64,000 nucleotides of DNA from Salinisphaera orenii subsp. orenii MK-B5 (GTDB taxonomy: Bacteria; Pseudomonadota; Gammaproteobacteria; Nevskiales; Salinisphaeraceae), in NCBI RefSeq assembly GCF_003788635.1, contig NZ_AYKH01000023.1, positions 62,001 through 126,000 on the forward strand. Reading direction: 5' to 3'. Both the position numbers and the translations under genes were made by a program. Shown piece by piece: positions 9,851-20,258 of this stretch; the first letter of the stretch is position 1; each line of letters starts with the position of its first letter. The notes under the pieces are model-generated. The model saw nothing but the letters and a program-made list of their open reading frames with translations, ran no database searches and had not been told where the DNA came from.

Positions 9851-10639
9851 TCAGTTCTCGGCCGTGTCGCCGGAATCCCGTTCGCGCTCGCCCGTGCCGT
9901 CCTCTTCGCCGCTGCCGTCATCGGTTTCCGGCTCGGCATCGGTGTCCCCGTTGTCGTCATCGACCTCGCTGGGCGACTGGTTCTCGACGACCCGGCAGTC
10001 GGTGTGTTCGGTGCCGTCGAGTACCAGCCGCACACCGCCCTCGCGAAAGGTCAGTGCATTGTCGTGCAGGTCGGTGTAGCGGTTGTCGCCGGCCGGCTGC
10101 AGCTCCAGGCGGCGATTGCCCAAGCGCAGGATCGCCCGCGTTCCGGCGGTTGCGGCCGCGAGATGGAAACCGTCCTCGCAGCGATACTGGGTGAAATCGG
10201 GTGTCTGCGGCTGCGGTGTCGCCTCGAGCTCGATCGTCACGGAGGTATCGGTGGATATGTCGTCGATGGCGAGCGGCTCGGGTGTCGTCCAGCGCACGTT
10301 GCCGTCGCCGTCGGTGATCTCCGCACGCAGTCCGTAGCGGCCCTCGCCCTCGAGCAGGCTCGGGTCCACGGAGATATCGAACTCGATCGGCTTGCTGCCC
10401 AGTTCGTGCAGCGAGCGTTCCGCGACGATGCGCTTGTCGGCGCCGGTCTCGCTGCGCTCGACCATGCTTACCCGCGCGTTCGAGCCGGCCGGGATCTTGG
10501 CGTTGCCTGCATAGGTCAACTCGCCCATGAGCTTGACGGGCTGGGGTTGGTCGGAACCGCAACCTCCGAGCAATACAAGGAGCAGTAATAGAACGGAGGC
10601 ATACCGGGGCCCGCGGCCCCAACCCTTTTTTAAGTGCAT
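9851..10639 (-). CDS. Lipoprotein with YbaY-like and MliC (lysozyme-inhibitor-like) domains
   Basis: The 262-residue protein begins with a lipoprotein signal: basic MHLKKGWGR, a leucine core and the lipobox LLGGC with Cys at about residue 27. Residues about 38-140 match the YbaY/YscW-type beta domain (LMGELTYAGNAKIPAGSNARV, VAERSLHELGSKPIEFDISV). Residues about 150-220 resemble MliC, the membrane-bound inhibitor of C-type lysozyme, with YRCEDG at the start and a closing CR pair. The last 37 residues are a very acidic Asp/Glu/Gly/Thr tail. It probably faces the periplasm from a lipid anchor. It lies 12 bases downstream of the glycosylase gene and may share its transcript. The combination of these domains is inferred from motif resemblance. 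Confidence 0.75.
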   Translation of the reverse strand: MHLKKGWGRGPRYASVLLLLLVLLGGCGSDQPQPVKLMGELTYAGNAKIPAGSNARVSMVERSETGADKRIVAERSLHELGSKPIEFDISVDPSLLEGEGRYGLRAEITDGDGNVRWTTPEPLAIDDISTDTSVTIELEATPQPQTPDFTQYRCEDGFHLAAATAGTRAILRLGNRRLELQPAGDNRYTDLHDNALTFREGGVRLVLDGTEHTDCRVVENQSPSEVDDDNGDTDAEPETDDGSGEEDGTGERERDSGDTAEN

Positions 10640-10651
10640 TAAATACCGCGT

Positions 10652-11320
10652 CTAGTCAATTGAAAAAGCGAGAATCTGGCTGATCTGGCACAGCGGACGG
10701 TCGGATTCTGCCTGCCAGCCATTGAACAGGGCCTGAATCTCGGCGTGGGCGTTGCGGGTATGCGATTTGCCGATGTAGGCCTGCCACTGCGCCATCGCCT
10801 TGACGACCCAGTCGGTCAGCATGAACGTGTCCTTGCCCGCCATGCGCAGGAAAGCGGGTCCGGAACGACCGCCGAGCTGGGTGAAGCGCTGGCGCAGCTC
10901 GTGCCACAGATCCACGATCTCGTCTTCGGGCCATTCGGCCAGCCAGAATCCGAAGCTGCCGAACTCCGCGATGATCGCCTGCATCGCCACGGCGTTGTTG
11001 CGGACGGCGAATATCTTTCTCCGATGACGGATCAGCGTCTCGTCGGTGGCGAGTCTCTTGAGGTCGTCGTCATCGAGGGCAGCGACCGCGGCGGGGTCGA
11101 AGTCATCAAAGGCGATCTCGAATGCCGGCCAGCGCGCATCCACCAGCCGATGGGTCAGCCCGGCCCGGAAGATGCGGCGACACATGACGGACAGGTAGCG
11201 ATCGTCGCCGATCATGGCGAGCGATTCGGGGGGCTCGGGGCGAATCAGACGGGATTCGAGCGCGTCGCCTCCGCCGAGGCGCTCGCGAGCCGATTGTTCT
11301 ATGGCACTGAAAGCGGTCAT
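10652..11320 (-). CDS. tag: DNA-3-methyladenine glycosylase I family protein
   Basis: The 222-residue protein shows the Tag pattern DDRYLSVMCRRIFRAGLTHRLVDARWPAFEIAF-like sequence followed by FDPAAVAALDDDDLKRLA and ETLIRHRRKIFAVRNNA. These correspond to the Tag segments around the lesion-binding pocket and the helix with LIRHRGKI. Tag enzymes remove 3-methyladenine from alkylated DNA by hydrolysing the glycosidic bond. The zinc-binding Cys and His residues found at the ends of E. coli Tag are not seen, so this is a divergent branch and its substrate is inferred. The gene leads the two-gene unit with the YbaY-MliC lipoprotein. Confidence 0.75.
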   Translation of the reverse strand: MTAFSAIEQSARERLGGGDALESRLIRPEPPESLAMIGDDRYLSVMCRRIFRAGLTHRLVDARWPAFEIAFDDFDPAAVAALDDDDLKRLATDETLIRHRRKIFAVRNNAVAMQAIIAEFGSFGFWLAEWPEDEIVDLWHELRQRFTQLGGRSGPAFLRMAGKDTFMLTDWVVKAMAQWQAYIGKSHTRNAHAEIQALFNGWQAESDRPLCQISQILAFSID

Positions 11321-11428
11321 GAAAGCGCGTCGTGGCCCAAACGCGCATCAGTCTAACCCATCGGCGCACACGGCATGGACGCGCCGCTGCGTCACGAACG
11401 CGGCGCCTGCACGGCACGCGCACAATCC

Positions 11429-11466
11429 GGCCACGGCGACGCTCGAGCCGCCGTGGCCTTTTATTT
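11429..11466 (+). terminator. Intrinsic terminator on the plus strand with no plus-strand gene before it
   Basis: A perfect ten-base-pair stem (GGCCACGGCG with CGCCGTGGCC) with a ten-base loop is followed by TTTTATTT. The T tract is only on the plus-strand side, so it fits plus-strand transcripts. Both neighbouring genes are on the minus strand. Confidence 0.6.
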
Positions 11467-11482
11467 CATAGTTTTATAGTCA

Positions 11483-13285
11483 TCAACTCAAGTGATGCGT
11501 GGGATGAAGACCGTAAACCGTTGTCTCGAAACCCTCCATACGCGCCTTGAGCTGAAGCGCGAGATAGTGCGAGTAATATCTTGATTGGGCGAGATTACCG
11601 CCGTGAAACCATAGTCCGGGCTGCTGGGTCGGCTTCCACATATTGCGCTCTTCGCCTTCCCAGGGGCCCGGGTCCTTGGGTGTGTCGGAACCGAGCCCCC
11701 AGACCTTGCCGACCTTGTCGGCGACGTCCTGGGAGATCAGGTCCGCGGCCCAGCCGTTCATCGAGCCGTAGCCTGTGGCGTAGATGATCACGTCCGCCGG
11801 GATCTCGCGTCCGTCCTCCAGCACGACGCTGTCCTCGGTGAGACGGGCCACTTCCGAGCCGCTGGCGAGCTTGATCCGGCCGTCGATGATCATCTGGGAG
11901 GCGCCGACGTCGATGTAGTAGCCGGAGGCGCGGCGCAGATACTTCATGAACAGGCCGGAATCGTCGGGGCCGAAATCGAGCATGAATCCGGCCTGCTCCA
12001 GGTCGCGGTAGAACTCGGCGTCGGCCTCGCGGATCTGGTCGAAGGCGGGCTTCTGAAAATCGGCCATGATGCCGTACGGGATCGAGGCGAACAGCAGATC
12101 CGCTTTTTCGGTGGTGATGCCGTTGGCCACGGCCTCCTCGGAATACAACGGGCCGAGCGCGTACTTCATCAGCGAATCGGACTTGGTGATGTGCGTCGAC
12201 GAGCGCTGGATCATGGTCACGTCCACCCCGGCCTCGGCGAGCGCGGCGCAGATGTCGTGGGCGGAGTTGTTCGAGCCGACGACCGCGACCCGCTTGTCCT
12301 CCATGCCGTCCGGCCCCGGGTGTTCCGAGGAATGCTGCTGGATGCCGGCGAAGATGTCCTGGCCGGGAATCGACGGTGTGTTGGGCTTGGCCGACATGCC
12401 GGTGGCCAGCACGAGCTGCTTCGGCTGCAGGGTGATCTCGCGGCCCTCGCGTTCGACCACCACCGTCCAGGTTTCACTGGCCTCGTCGTAGCTGGCGCGC
12501 TTGGCTTCGGTGGAACCCCAGAAGTTGAGTTCCATGACCTTCGCGTACATCTCCAGCCAGTCGCCGATCTTGTCCTTGGGTGCGAACACCGGCCAGTTCT
12601 TCGGAAACTTGATGTAGGGCATGTGGTCGTACCAGACCGGATCGTGCAGGCAGAGCGACTTGTAGCGCTTGCGCCAGGAGTCGCCGGGGCGCTCGTTCTT
12701 CTCCACGATCAGCGCGGGCACGCCGTGCTGGCGGAGCCGCGCGCCGAGCGCGATGCCGCCCTGGCCGCCGCCGATGATCAGCACATAGGGCTGGGTGCTC
12801 ACGCCGAGATTCGCCAGCTCCGCCTCGCGTTCCTCGGCCCAGGTCGGCTCGCCCTGCTCGTCGCCGTGCTTGGCACCCAGGGGACGCGAGTGGCCGCTGG
12901 GCTCCTCGTAGCCCTTGAGCTCGTGCATGGTGGTCAGCAGCGTCCAGATCAGGCCGTCCTTGAGACGGATATAGCCGTAGCCGCGGGCGACCTCGGTCTC
13001 GAATTCGATGAAACCCTCGGTGACGCCGTCGGCGTGGGCCGGTGTTTCGTTGTCGTCGACCGTCCAGTCGCGGGGCTTGACCTCGTCGAGCCGGGTCTCG
13101 AGCATGTCGCGCACCCCGGCCTTGCCCTCCACGGTCTTGATGTTCCAGGTGAAGGCCACGAGATCGCGCCAGTAGCAGTCCTCGGTGAACAGCGCGAGCG
13201 CATCCTCGATGTTGCGCTCGGCCAGCGCCCGGTCGAGCGCGGACAGCACGTTCTGAATCTTCGTGTCTGCTGCGGTGTCGAGCAT
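11483..13285 (-). CDS. FAD-dependent monooxygenase with N-terminal NTF2/SnoaL-like domain
   Basis: The ATG at 13285 follows a strong GGAGGAG site, giving 600 residues. The longer frame upstream has no support. Residues 1-125 resemble an NTF2/SnoaL-like fold (VLSALDRALAERNIEDALALF, CYWRDLVAFTW). Residues about 165 to 600 are a flavin-dependent monooxygenase: FAD-binding IIGGGQGGIALGARL, NADPH-binding VAVVGSNNSAHDICAAL, a fingerprint-like FAGIQQHSSEHP and the C-terminal ATGYGS. Such enzymes oxygenate ketones, amines or sulfides. The substrate cannot be told. A sigma-54 promoter lies about 95 bases upstream and a sigma-54 activator gene is next upstream on the same strand, so substrate-induced expression is likely. 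Confidence 0.85.
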   Translation of the reverse strand: MLDTAADTKIQNVLSALDRALAERNIEDALALFTEDCYWRDLVAFTWNIKTVEGKAGVRDMLETRLDEVKPRDWTVDDNETPAHADGVTEGFIEFETEVARGYGYIRLKDGLIWTLLTTMHELKGYEEPSGHSRPLGAKHGDEQGEPTWAEEREAELANLGVSTQPYVLIIGGGQGGIALGARLRQHGVPALIVEKNERPGDSWRKRYKSLCLHDPVWYDHMPYIKFPKNWPVFAPKDKIGDWLEMYAKVMELNFWGSTEAKRASYDEASETWTVVVEREGREITLQPKQLVLATGMSAKPNTPSIPGQDIFAGIQQHSSEHPGPDGMEDKRVAVVGSNNSAHDICAALAEAGVDVTMIQRSSTHITKSDSLMKYALGPLYSEEAVANGITTEKADLLFASIPYGIMADFQKPAFDQIREADAEFYRDLEQAGFMLDFGPDDSGLFMKYLRRASGYYIDVGASQMIIDGRIKLASGSEVARLTEDSVVLEDGREIPADVIIYATGYGSMNGWAADLISQDVADKVGKVWGLGSDTPKDPGPWEGEERNMWKPTQQPGLWFHGGNLAQSRYYSHYLALQLKARMEGFETTVYGLHPTHHLS

Positions 13286-13376
13286 ATAGTCTCCTCCGTT
13301 GTGTTTTCGTGTTCGATCGCGGGCCCGTTGCGGGCCCGCCGCACCCGCCGGACCGGCGGGTGTTGTGCAGTCGCCG

Positions 13377-13392
13377 AGCAATGCCCGTGCCG
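13377..13392 (-). promoter_or_regulatory. Sigma-54 (-24/-12) promoter for the flavin monooxygenase gene
   Basis: Read on the minus strand this is CGGCACGGGCATTGCT, against the consensus TGGCACG-N4-TTGCW. There is one mismatch at the first base, and the GG and GC pairs have the exact ten-base spacing. The predicted start of transcription is roughly 80 bases before the ATG at 13285. Confidence 0.75.
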
Positions 13393-13456
13393 GCGTTTTA
13401 GACCTTTGATTTTTATAGATCTATCGCCGAACTGCGAGGTTGTTAGTACTCGTGGT

Positions 13457-13482
13457 GCCACAGTCGATGCAACACCTGTGGC
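13457..13482. promoter_or_regulatory. Inverted repeat, candidate activator binding site
   Basis: Arms GCCACAG and CTGTGGC are separated by 12 bases and lie about 80 bases upstream of the sigma-54 promoter. That is a normal enhancer position for an AcoR/NtrC-type activator, and the activator gene ends 15 bases further on. The assignment is inference from position and symmetry. Confidence 0.4.
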
Positions 13483-13496
13483 GTTACGCCATCGCC

Positions 13497-15362
13497 CTAG
13501 CCCGCGCCCCGTTTCAGCCGCCGGTGGATGGTGGATCGGTCAACGCCCATGCTGCGAGCCAGCGCCGAGACGTTGCCGCCGTGGTCGGCCAGACGGCGTG
13601 CCAACGCCGTGTCACGGTCCGCACTGTCGCGGACCGTCTCGGGCAGCTCGTCGGGGCCGATGAGCCCCTCGTCGGCGAGTGCGGCGGCGACGTCGAGGCT
13701 GTTCTGCAGTTCGCGCAGGTTGCCCGGCCAGTGGTGACGCGGCAGCGCCCGGCGGGCCGAGGGCGCGAGCCTGTAGCGCGCGTCGTAGCGCTCGGCGAGG
13801 CCCTCCAGCATGCGGTCGACCAGCGCGTCGAAGTCGCGGCGGTCGCGCAGCGCCGGCAACCGCAGCGTGGCTGCGTTCAAGCGGTAGTAGAGATCCTCGC
13901 GGAAACGGCCCGCGGCCACGTGGTCGGCCAGCGCGCGGTGGGTGGCGGAGATCAGGCGCAGGCGCACCGGTTTCGGCTCCAGGCCGCCGACCGGCGTGAC
14001 CTCACCTTCCGAGAGCACGCGCAGCAGGCGCGTCTGCAAGGCCAGCGGCATGTCGCCGATTTCGTCCAGAAACAGCGTGCCACCGTCGGCTGCGGCGATC
14101 AGCCCGGTCTTGCCGCGACGATCGGCGCCGGTGAAGGCGTTGGGCACATAGCCGAACAGCTCCGACTCGATCAGCTGTTCGGGCAGGGCCGCGCAGTTCA
14201 CGGCGACGAAGCGCCCCTCGGCCCGGCCGGTGTCGTGGATCGCCCGGGCCAGCCACTCCTTGCCAGTGCCGGTTTCGCCCTGGATGAGAATGGGAATATC
14301 GCGCACGGCGAGGCGGGCGGCGCGCCTCTGCAATGAGGCCATGGCCTCATCGCCGTGGCTGAGTGCGGCCAGCGCCGGTGACGGCTCGGCCGGCGGCGGT
14401 GTCCGCACGCCGCGGCGACGCGGTGCGGCCGGTGAGATCGCACTGGCGAACAGGGCCGGCTCGCCGCCGGCGTTGAGGACCCGCTCGCCCGCACTCTGGC
14501 CGCGCATGTACTGCGGCAGGTCGTCGATCCCGATATCGAAGAAGCGCGATATGGGCTGGCCGATGAGCGTGTCCGCGGTGTCGAAACGCAGCCCCGTCGC
14601 CCGCGCGAGCGCGCCGAGTCCGCCGTGGGTGACACCGCTGATGCGCCCGCGGGCGTCGAGCGATACGGCGGCATCGGGGTCGATGTCGATGAAGTCCGGG
14701 GACTGCGACAGGCGCAGCACCCACTCGCGACGGGCGCGGGCCACCAGGTTGGCCAGTTCGATGCGGCGGGCGGTGTTGCGTGTCAGATGCAGGGCGAGCT
14801 GCTGGCTGGTCTTGGACTCCGGCGAGCGCAGCTGGGATATATCGAGCACGGCGACCAGTTCACCCAGGGTGTCGAAGATCGGTGCGGCGGTGCAGGTCAG
14901 GCCGATGTGCGTGGGGTCGAAGTGATCGTCCTGGTGGATCGTCACCGGCTCGCCGCTGACCAGACAGGCGCCCATCGCCGACGTGCCCGCCCGGTTCTCG
15001 CTCCATTCCGCGCCCAGATACAGTCCGGCCTGCCGAAGCTGGCTGTCCAGTCGCGGATGCCCGAGATAGTCGACCGTCACGCCGCGGGCGTCGGCGAGCA
15101 TGACGACATAGTTCTGTTCCGAGACCTGTTCGAACAGTGAGGCCACGCCGGAACGGCTGATGCGGATGATGTCCTCGGCCTGGGCCTGATGCTCGCGCAG
15201 CTTGGCCTCGGGCACGATATAGGCGTCCTGGGCGTCCGCGGGGTCGAGCTTGTAGTCGTTCACACAGCGCAGCCAGGACTGCACGACCGCCGGATCGCGA
15301 CCACTGTCCGCACCCGCGGTGACGCGCTCGATCTCTCTGACGTGCGAGTCGATCGTGATCAT
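13497..15362 (-). CDS. Sigma-54-dependent activator, AcoR type (GAF-PAS-AAA-Fis HTH)
   Basis: The 621-residue protein starts after AAAAGGAGGAGAGGCGC, a strong binding site. Residues about 70-210 are a GAF-like sensor (ENRAGTSAMGACLVSGEPVT) and 220-300 a PAS-like stretch. The AAA+ core at about 335-560 has Walker A GETGTGKEWLA, Walker B GGTLFLDEIGD and the arginine-finger region. The loop that contacts sigma-54 reads NAFTGA, not GAFTGA. The C-terminus (GNVSALARSMGVDRSTIHRRL) is a Fis-type helix-turn-helix. It probably senses a small metabolite and activates the flavin monooxygenase gene, whose sigma-54 promoter lies in the gap downstream. It is divergent from fadH. Confidence 0.92.
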   Translation of the reverse strand: MITIDSHVREIERVTAGADSGRDPAVVQSWLRCVNDYKLDPADAQDAYIVPEAKLREHQAQAEDIIRISRSGVASLFEQVSEQNYVVMLADARGVTVDYLGHPRLDSQLRQAGLYLGAEWSENRAGTSAMGACLVSGEPVTIHQDDHFDPTHIGLTCTAAPIFDTLGELVAVLDISQLRSPESKTSQQLALHLTRNTARRIELANLVARARREWVLRLSQSPDFIDIDPDAAVSLDARGRISGVTHGGLGALARATGLRFDTADTLIGQPISRFFDIGIDDLPQYMRGQSAGERVLNAGGEPALFASAISPAAPRRRGVRTPPPAEPSPALAALSHGDEAMASLQRRAARLAVRDIPILIQGETGTGKEWLARAIHDTGRAEGRFVAVNCAALPEQLIESELFGYVPNAFTGADRRGKTGLIAAADGGTLFLDEIGDMPLALQTRLLRVLSEGEVTPVGGLEPKPVRLRLISATHRALADHVAAGRFREDLYYRLNAATLRLPALRDRRDFDALVDRMLEGLAERYDARYRLAPSARRALPRHHWPGNLRELQNSLDVAAALADEGLIGPDELPETVRDSADRDTALARRLADHGGNVSALARSMGVDRSTIHRRLKRGAG

Positions 15363-15454
15363 GCGCCTCTCCTCCTTTTCTTATGATCTCGACATTGGCA
15401 CAGCCCCGCCGGCGCGACAATCACGAACCGTCGGCGGCGCGGCGGGCGCGGTAA

Positions 15455-17542
<2,088 letters not shown>

Positions 17543-17585
17543 CCAGTTATATAGACGGGAACGTTGCCAATTTACTTCGGGCCCC

Positions 17586-18841
17586 AGTCTGCTATCGGCT
17601 CTGGATTCAACGTATCGATGCAACACACTGCTAACAGATGAAGCAGGAGTGTCTACCCGATGCAATATAGAACGCGAATTCAGTACACGGAGAGCCAGAA
17701 AGCTGAGATGTGGGATCGTTGGCAGCGAGGCGAGTCGCTCCATCAGATCGCCCAGCTGTTCAATCGGTACCACACGTCGGTACGAGGCATTATCGCAGCC
17801 TCGGGTGGAATTCGCCCGCCTAGCCGGAGTCGCGCTGCGCGCGCACTGAGTCTGGCCGAACGCGAAGAAATTTCACGCGGCATCGCGCTGAGCCATTCGA
17901 TTCGCGCGATTGCCTGCGGATTGTCGCGAGCGCCATCGACGATCAGCCGCGAGATTCGACGCAACGGTGGGACAGCCCAGTATCGGGCAACGGTAGCCGA
18001 TCAGGCCGCGTGGCGTCGGGCATCTCGTCCCAAGCCCTGTAAGCTGGGTATGCACGACCGATTAGCCCGTGAAGTTGCCGCAAAACTGCAGAAACAATGG
18101 TCTCCAGAGCAGATCGCAGGCTGGCTGAAGCGCACCTATCCCGACGACCCGAGCCGACAGGTGTCGCACGAAACAATCTATCGCACGTTGTTCATCCAAT
18201 CCCGTGGCGCGCTCAAGAAGGAGTTGCTCGCCCATCTACGTCGTACCCGGGCGATGCGGCGTTCTCGTCACCATACGCAGAAAACGGATAATCACGGGCG
18301 GATCACCGGTACGGTCTCGATCAGCGAGCGACCGGCGTCGGTCGACGACCGAGCCGTACCTGGGCATTGGGAAGGCGACCTATTATTCGGCAGCAAGAAC
18401 AGCCAGATCGCGACGCTCGTCGAGCGACACACACGTTACGTCATGCTCGTGAAGATCGATCGTAAGGATACTGCGACGGTCGTCGACGCCTTGATCGAAA
18501 ATGCGCGTCGGCTACCCCAGCAACTGTATCGCTCGTTGACTTGGGATCGAGGCAAAGAGATGGCTGCCCATCAACGCTTCACGCTGGCGACCGATATTCA
18601 GGTTTGCTTTTGCGACCCACACCATCCTTGGCAGCGGGGATCAAACGAAAATACCAACGGGTTACTGCGCCAGTATTTCCCGAAAGGTATGTGCCTCACC
18701 GCATTTTCCCAGGCTGAGCTCGACACCGTCGCGAGAAACCTCAATGAGCGACCGCGTAAAACACTAGATTACGAAACGCCGGCCGAGCGGTATCAACGTG
18801 TCGTTGCGTCGATCCATTGAATCCAAGGCCAATAGCGGACT
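17586..18841 (+). mobile_element. IS30-family insertion sequence, complete
   Basis: About 1.26 kb bounded by imperfect inverted repeats. The left end around 17586-17625 (AGTCTGCTATCGGCTCTGG and onward) matches the complement of the right end around 18801-18841 (AGTCCGCTATTGGCCTTGG) with few mismatches over some 35 bases. One intact transposase fills the element. The right end touches the stop codon of the downstream minus-strand regulator gene. The expected short target duplication could not be assigned. Confidence 0.85.
17660..18820 (+). CDS. IS30-family transposase
   Basis: The 386-residue protein has an N-terminal helix-turn-helix region (LSLAEREEISRGIALSHSIRAIA, RAPSTISREIRRNGG) and a DDE catalytic domain with GHWEGDLLFG, the LTWDRGKEMA segment and WQRGSNENTNGLLRQYFPKG. 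It ends LNERPRKTLDYETPAERY, typical of IS30 transposases. All three acidic catalytic residues are present (Asp in EGDL, Asp in WDRG, Glu in NENTNG), so it is probably active. It sits inside matching inverted repeats, and the reading frame has no stop or frameshift. Codon use is less GC-biased than in the housekeeping genes. Confidence 0.95.
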   Translation: MQYRTRIQYTESQKAEMWDRWQRGESLHQIAQLFNRYHTSVRGIIAASGGIRPPSRSRAARALSLAEREEISRGIALSHSIRAIACGLSRAPSTISREIRRNGGTAQYRATVADQAAWRRASRPKPCKLGMHDRLAREVAAKLQKQWSPEQIAGWLKRTYPDDPSRQVSHETIYRTLFIQSRGALKKELLAHLRRTRAMRRSRHHTQKTDNHGRITGTVSISERPASVDDRAVPGHWEGDLLFGSKNSQIATLVERHTRYVMLVKIDRKDTATVVDALIENARRLPQQLYRSLTWDRGKEMAAHQRFTLATDIQVCFCDPHHPWQRGSNENTNGLLRQYFPKGMCLTAFSQAELDTVARNLNERPRKTLDYETPAERYQRVVASIH

Positions 18842-20161
18842 CTATAGGCCGTTACGGTCTCTCGTCCGGATGACAGAACTTAGGTCAGTTGAAAAGCTCA
18901 TGATCTCGCTTTGTTGCACACGGGAGATCGTGACGCGAATCGCCTGATTATGCTTCTGAACGTCGTATGCGGTACTAGACCGAACAAGCCACCCGCGCTT
19001 GGCCATGGCGTTCACCACATATTCCGCATCGCAGGGCAGCGGTATCCACACGTTAAGGCCGTCGATGGTCACGGGGGCTTCGATCGCATGGCGTGAAAGC
19101 GCTGCCATCAATTCGTTGCGCCCGTGGGCGTACTGGGCTTTTGCTCGTTCAAGTGTCTGTTCTATCTCGCTCGAGTTCAGACAATGACTGGCCAGGGTCT
19201 GCAGGAAATGACTCACCCATGTCATGCCGGGCGCCAGCCGCGCCTGCAACCGCCCGGCCGTTGCGGCATCACAAGCCAGCAGTGCTAATCGAATATCTGG
19301 GCCCAGAGCCTTTGCCAAGGATCGAATCACGGCCCAGCGAGTGGTCGATTCGGGAATCGGCGACCGATAGGGCGTGGCCGCCAACAGCGCGAAGTGATCG
19401 TCCACGATCGCAAGCACGTCGGGATAATCCGCTAGAACCTGCGCGATCTCACGGGCGCGATCGCTCGTCAGGCTGGCTCCAGTCGGATTTTGTGCGCGCG
19501 CCGTGATAAGAACCGCGCGTGCCCCGTTTTCCAGAGCCGAACGCAGCGCATCGGGGCGGATCCCCGCCCCATCGATACTTACGCCCCTGGGATGCATGCC
19601 GGACAGGCGCAAAGCGTTGATCGTGCCCAAATAACAGGGATCTTCCACGGCGACTTGATCGCCGGGGAGCAATTGCGCGCGCGCGAGGCGCTCGATGGCA
19701 TCAACACAACCATGCGTCACCAGATAACCGAAGTCTTCCGACGGGCAATCATTACAAAACCACGCGGTCGCATATCGACGCAGCTCGGCGTCGAGGGTGT
19801 CCTCGCCATAAAGCGCATGGACAAATTCACACTGGCGCGCGATCTGGTTCATATCCGGAAGACAGGCAGGATCCGGATTGCCATCAGCCCAGTCGATCAG
19901 CGTCGTGTGCGCGCTGAGGCCTTCCTGCTCACCGGCGCTGGGCGGCGCTGCGATCCGTGTACCGCGCCGGCCTTCGCTCACCACCAGCCCCGCTTCGGTC
20001 AAGCGTCGATAGGCCGCGGCCGCCGTGTTGCGATTCACGCCGAGTTCGATGGCCAGCTGTCGCACGACCGGCAGGCGATCGCCGGGCCGAAATACGCCGG
20101 TACCGATCGACGAGCGAATACTGGCAACAATTTCTTCTGTCGTGGAACCCTGGATTTTCAT
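18842..20161 (-). CDS. MocR-type GntR regulator with aminotransferase-like domain
   Basis: From the ATG at 20161 the protein has 439 residues. Residues 1-75 are a GntR winged helix (GVFRPGDRLPVVRQLAIELGVNRNTAAAAYRRL). Residues about 95-435 follow the fold-type I aminotransferase pattern, with NPDPACLPD, GCVDAIERLARAQLLPGDQVAVEDPCY, QNPTGASL and the PLP lysine in SLAKALGPDIRLAL. MocR proteins bind PLP and regulate nearby PLP, amino-acid or transport genes. Here it is divergent from a DapA-family lyase gene across 97 bases, so that gene and its downstream exporter are its likely targets. The stop codon abuts the end of the IS30-family element, so the last residues could have been altered by that insertion. 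Confidence 0.88.
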   Translation of the reverse strand: MKIQGSTTEEIVASIRSSIGTGVFRPGDRLPVVRQLAIELGVNRNTAAAAYRRLTEAGLVVSEGRRGTRIAAPPSAGEQEGLSAHTTLIDWADGNPDPACLPDMNQIARQCEFVHALYGEDTLDAELRRYATAWFCNDCPSEDFGYLVTHGCVDAIERLARAQLLPGDQVAVEDPCYLGTINALRLSGMHPRGVSIDGAGIRPDALRSALENGARAVLITARAQNPTGASLTSDRAREIAQVLADYPDVLAIVDDHFALLAATPYRSPIPESTTRWAVIRSLAKALGPDIRLALLACDAATAGRLQARLAPGMTWVSHFLQTLASHCLNSSEIEQTLERAKAQYAHGRNELMAALSRHAIEAPVTIDGLNVWIPLPCDAEYVVNAMAKRGWLVRSSTAYDVQKHNQAIRVTISRVQQSEIMSFSTDLSSVIRTRDRNGL

Positions 20162-20258
20162 TTTGTCATAGGACAATATAGGGCCTGTTCCAGGACAGTC
20201 TAGTTCAACGCAGTATCGCCGTATCGATTCAGGCCACCCCACGCATTGCAGGATATTT

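Noticed and set aside
9715-10035. Minus-strand frame of 106 codons
   Set aside because: It overlaps the acidic tail of the lipoprotein gene in another frame and shows no motif.
12191-13663. Plus-strand frame of 490 codons
   Set aside because: It is antisense to the flavin monooxygenase gene and crosses its sigma-54 promoter. No motif is seen.
17586-18841. Target duplication of the IS30-family element
   Set aside because: The two or three bases at each side do not match under any end assignment I tried, so none is reported.
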